DNA of 64,000 bases, from contig CAUJHR010000007.1 in NCBI GenBank assembly GCA_963205195.1, forward strand, positions 1-64,000, in the 5' to 3' direction. This DNA is from Pseudomonadota bacterium (lineage in GTDB: Bacteria; Pseudomonadota; Alphaproteobacteria; Rickettsiales; SXRF01). Under the pieces are notes generated by a model. It was not told the origin of the DNA. It was given only the letters and a program-made list of their open reading frames with translations, and made no database searches. The translations under genes and the position numbers were made by a program. Below, one piece after another: positions 61,194 to 64,000 of the stretch; position 1 is the stretch's first letter; every line of letters starts with the position of its first letter.

Positions 61194-62993
61194 ATGTGCG
61201 GGATTTTTGGTATAGCTGCCAAAGCGCAGCAGGATCTATCGGGCATGGTTTCCAAAATGGCTGGGATGCTTGCCCACCGCGGCCCAGATGATGAAGGGTT
61301 TTATAGTGATACCGAGGCTATGCTTGGTAACAGGCGTTTGTCCATAATTGATATTGAGCATGGGCACCAGCCGTTTTTTTCTGACGATCTGAGTATTATA
61401 GCTGTACAGGATGGTGAGATATATAATTATGCCGAGCTGCGGCAGGAACTTATAAACCAGGGAATCCATTTTAGAACCAATTCCGGCATTGAGGTGATAC
61501 TCAGGCTTTATGAAGCTTATGGGGTGGGGTTTGTTTCCAGGTTGAACGGTATGTTTGCCATTGCAATATGGGATAAGAATACACATGAAATGCACCTGTA
61601 CCGCGACAGGATGGGAATTAAGCCGTTATTTATTACTGATACAGAGTTTGGTTTTTGCTTTGCATCGGAAATGAAAGCGCTGCTGGGATTGGAAATTAAT
61701 ACAAGGGTGCGGATCGATGCCATACACCATTATTTAAGTTTTAATTTTGTTCCCAGTTGCACAACAATGTTTGAAAATATTGAGCAGTTGATGCCTGGCT
61801 ATGCGGTAACTATACGCGAAGGGCAGGCGCAAAGCTGGCAGTGGTGGAAGCCTTCTTTCGTGACTGCAAGAAAAAGCGATGCTGAATGGATAGAAGAATT
61901 CCGGGCAACACTTTCTGATGCTACGAAGATTCGCTTGCGCGCTGATGTTGAGGTTGGCGCACTGCTTTGCGGCGGACTGGATTCAAGCAGCATAATTGCG
62001 CTTTCCGCACCTTACATAAAGCAGCCTATCCAAAGCTTCAACATAGGTTTTAATGATGCGCGTTCTGATAGCTCATATTATGCACAGCAGGTGGCGCAGC
62101 AATATAATACGCAGCATTATAATGATATGACCGGCCCGGAAATTATCGCACTGTGGCCAAATGTTATTTATCACTGCGAACAGCCGCATGGTGACGTTTC
62201 ATTTCTACCTGCCTATGCGCTTTCGGCGCTTGCCGCGAAAAATGTAAAAGTAGTGCTGTCTGGCGAAGGCAGTGATGAAATGTTTGCTGGACATGAGTGT
62301 TATGCGCCTTTCATGGCAGAACATTCTGGCGATAAAAATGAAGAATTTGCACGCGCATATTTTGCAAACCAAGGGCTTTATTCGCATGATGAAAAGCTTG
62401 GTATATATTCGGAAGGGCTTAGAACATATTTTGCGGCCTTGGACAGTTTTGAGATCATGCGTAGTGATTTTGAGGATATACGCTCGCTCTATCCGGTAAA
62501 TAAAATGTCATGGATAGATATGAAATATCTGCTGCCTGGCAATAACCTGATAAAACGTGACCGCATGGGTATGGCATTCGGGCTTGAAGCCAGGCTTCCT
62601 TTTCTTGATCCACGGATAGTAGATATGGCGCTTTCCATGCCAAGTACCTTGAAGATGCGCTCAGGAGAAGGAAAATATATATTAAAGGAAGCTATGGCTG
62701 GCCTGCTGCCGCAGGATGTTTTGAGGCATCCAAAAAAGATATTTTCAGTGCTGCTGGGAGAATGGTTCAGGGCGCAGCTTGCGCCGCTTCTTAAGCAGGT
62801 TTTGCTAAGTGAAAGGGCAATGAGCAGGGGGTTATTCAGGGATGGGGCTGTAACACAGCTTATTGACCTTCATATTGCCGGAAATGTTAACAATACGGGG
62901 ATACTTACGGCTTTAATGGCACTTGAGATATGGTACCGCCTGTTCGTTGATGGTGAGCCGCCAGATGCATTTGTTGAATTCAGGGCTTTATGA
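61194..62993 (+). CDS. asnB: Glutamine-hydrolysing asparagine synthase, exosortase/polysaccharide-associated type
   Basis: 599 residues. N-terminal nucleophile Cys2 in MCGIFGIAAK, glutaminase residues in AHRGPDDEGFY and NRRLSIIDIEHGHQPFF, then the synthase domain with PP-loop CGGLDSSSI (about 257-265), VVLSGEGSDEMFAGHECY and LPGNNLIKRDRMGMAFGLEARLPFLD. Proteins of this type near glycan genes often amidate sugar or amino-acid groups instead of making free Asn. It overlaps the flippase gene by four bases. Confidence 0.9.
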   Translation: MCGIFGIAAKAQQDLSGMVSKMAGMLAHRGPDDEGFYSDTEAMLGNRRLSIIDIEHGHQPFFSDDLSIIAVQDGEIYNYAELRQELINQGIHFRTNSGIEVILRLYEAYGVGFVSRLNGMFAIAIWDKNTHEMHLYRDRMGIKPLFITDTEFGFCFASEMKALLGLEINTRVRIDAIHHYLSFNFVPSCTTMFENIEQLMPGYAVTIREGQAQSWQWWKPSFVTARKSDAEWIEEFRATLSDATKIRLRADVEVGALLCGGLDSSSIIALSAPYIKQPIQSFNIGFNDARSDSSYYAQQVAQQYNTQHYNDMTGPEIIALWPNVIYHCEQPHGDVSFLPAYALSALAAKNVKVVLSGEGSDEMFAGHECYAPFMAEHSGDKNEEFARAYFANQGLYSHDEKLGIYSEGLRTYFAALDSFEIMRSDFEDIRSLYPVNKMSWIDMKYLLPGNNLIKRDRMGMAFGLEARLPFLDPRIVDMALSMPSTLKMRSGEGKYILKEAMAGLLPQDVLRHPKKIFSVLLGEWFRAQLAPLLKQVLLSERAMSRGLFRDGAVTQLIDLHIAGNVNNTGILTALMALEIWYRLFVDGEPPDAFVEFRAL

Positions 62994-64000
62994 CATTAAA
63001 CAAAACATTGCAATCGGGCACTTTTGCAGCTTTGTGGATGCTGCTGGGCGGAGTATTTATCTTCCTGCGCGAGATATTTCTTGCAGCGCAATTCGGCGTG
63101 GGGAATCCGGATGCTAATATTGCTATAGCGCTTTTCCTTATCCCTGATTTTATTATATCCTTATTGATAGGAAGTTCGCTAAGCTCAGTGCTTATTCCCG
63201 CATTTTCGCGAATGGATAAAGAGCGGGCGCCTGCATTTTTATGGCAGTGCATAAAGCTGGTGGTGCCTGTTTTCACGCTGATAGCTATCGGCACCGGATT
63301 TATTGCAGGCTCCAGTTTTATATCAATTGCGCTTTTTTCTCTGCCGCTAACTGCTGCTGCCTTGCTGCTTAGCGCTTACCTTGAACAGAGGGGAAAAATT
63401 TTGGCGCCGGGTTTTTCAAACATCATATTCAACGTAGTTATCATTGGGGCATTATGGTTTTTGCCAGCAGAGCTTATTATGCTTTCATTCATGGTGGTTT
63501 TTGCGTCGCTTGCCAGGCTTGGGGTAAGTTTTATAGCGTTCCTGTCCAGCCGCTATGAGCGCCAAAAAAGCAGTGAAAAGAAAAATGAGGCGGATAAACT
63601 ATTCATGGCTGCTTACGCGCAAAATATGTTAAGCAACATGCTGGGTATATTTATCCTATATACGCCATTTGCAATGATAGCATTCCTAAGCCCAAGCGAA
63701 TTCGCACTGTTTAATTATTCCTTCAAGCTTATCATTTTTCCATCATTGGTTTTACAGGCAATTATCCAGATGTATTTGCGGCCATGGTTCGTAAATATCC
63801 GCGCAAGAAGTAATGCTGTCGCGCCTAGGGAATATAGCTATAGCCTGAAGGTGGCGTGGGTTGCTTCCCTTTCTGTTGCCCTTTGTGTAAGCCTTGTTTC
63901 CAATGATATTGCCCAGATATGTTTCGGATATGGTAAAATGGCACTACGCGACACCAGGCAAATAGGGGAATTGCTTGCAATCGGCATCTGGTCGGCTCCT
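62990..64000 (+). CDS. murJ: MurJ/MviN-family lipid II flippase-like protein (3' end outside window)
   Basis: 337 residues visible, with about ten hydrophobic segments. The N-terminal LREIFLAAQFGVG, LFLIPDFIISLLIGSSLSSVLIPAFSR and KLIIFPSLVLQAIIQMYLRPWF match the MVF (MurJ) group. It would move lipid-linked glycan precursors across the inner membrane; coupling to asnB hints at an exopolysaccharide rather than peptidoglycan role. It is cut at the right edge. Confidence 0.82.
   Translation, partial: MTLNKTLQSGTFAALWMLLGGVFIFLREIFLAAQFGVGNPDANIAIALFLIPDFIISLLIGSSLSSVLIPAFSRMDKERAPAFLWQCIKLVVPVFTLIAIGTGFIAGSSFISIALFSLPLTAAALLLSAYLEQRGKILAPGFSNIIFNVVIIGALWFLPAELIMLSFMVVFASLARLGVSFIAFLSSRYERQKSSEKKNEADKLFMAAYAQNMLSNMLGIFILYTPFAMIAFLSPSEFALFNYSFKLIIFPSLVLQAIIQMYLRPWFVNIRARSNAVAPREYSYSLKVAWVASLSVALCVSLVSNDIAQICFGYGKMALRDTRQIGELLAIGIWSAP

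Noticed and set aside
1-64000. tRNA, rRNA, CRISPR arrays, transposase genes and SRP or tmRNA genes
   Set aside because: I looked for TPsiC-type arms, regular spacer arrays and transposase-like frames and saw none; small structured RNAs could still be missed by eye.

Overview
The window looks like a chromosomal segment of a flagellated alphaproteobacterium of moderate GC content. Alphaproteobacterial markers are FliX divergent from flgI, a CheZ/CheY pair, the chorismate mutase-hisC-tyrA cluster divergent from metX-metW, and the murA-hisG-hisD-UPF0262-infA-maf order. I cannot name a genus. Amino-acid pathways are well represented, so this is not a strongly reduced endosymbiont. Intergenic spaces, and a few coding regions, are invaded by palindromic repeats in a manner reminiscent of Rickettsia palindromic elements.

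Layout. 1-1958 (minus): an AT-rich accessory island with a CD38/ADP-ribosyl-cyclase-like gene cut by the window edge, a candidate partner gene, and the remnant of a giant RTX-like protein. 2092-5227: methyltransferase, MlaC, DegP-type protease. 5350-12414: flagellar block (fliX; flgI behind a sigma-54 promoter; rod-binding flgJ; flgN-like; flgK; flgL; fliW). 12769-17369: deoxyhypusine-synthase homologue, transaminase (argD/astC) and astA, interrupted by a BrnTA module and a ParDE module whose parE carries a stop codon. 17530-22594: ExbB, two ExbD, TonB, RfbC and a glycosyltransferase-epimerase fusion. 22817-27714: three unrecognised minus-strand genes around a D-amino-acid-type aminotransferase and a HAD phosphatase. 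27805-32871: tyrA, hisC, chorismate mutase, divergent metX-metW. 33188-38723: AsmA-like protein, degenerate EAL protein, degenerate prepilin peptidase, BamE. 38972-46786: dcd, murA, HD hydrolase, hisG, hisD, UPF0262, infA, maf, comM. 46969-50530 (minus): small unknown gene and the fnr, Cys-rich, folD, thiL operon. 50621-54553: thiolase, fumC, cheZ, cheY. 54727-58868: acyltransferase and two large paralogous membrane-anchored unknowns. 59059-61044: ffh, 2Fe-2S ferredoxin, yggT. 61194-64000: asnB and a MurJ-family flippase cut by the right edge.

Most notable: (i) the CD38-like NADase/cyclase with all key motif positions retained; (ii) a family of nine long hairpins, each immediately 3' of a plus-strand gene, whose stems covary between copies; (iii) repeats that changed genes: a repeat-derived FumC N-terminus, a hairpin inside thiL, and a 44-bp insertion-duplication at the hisC/tyrA junction that makes a small coupled upstream ORF; (iv) several orphan minus-strand genes that look like degenerate enzymes or secreted effectors. 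No tRNA, rRNA, CRISPR array or complete insertion sequence was seen.
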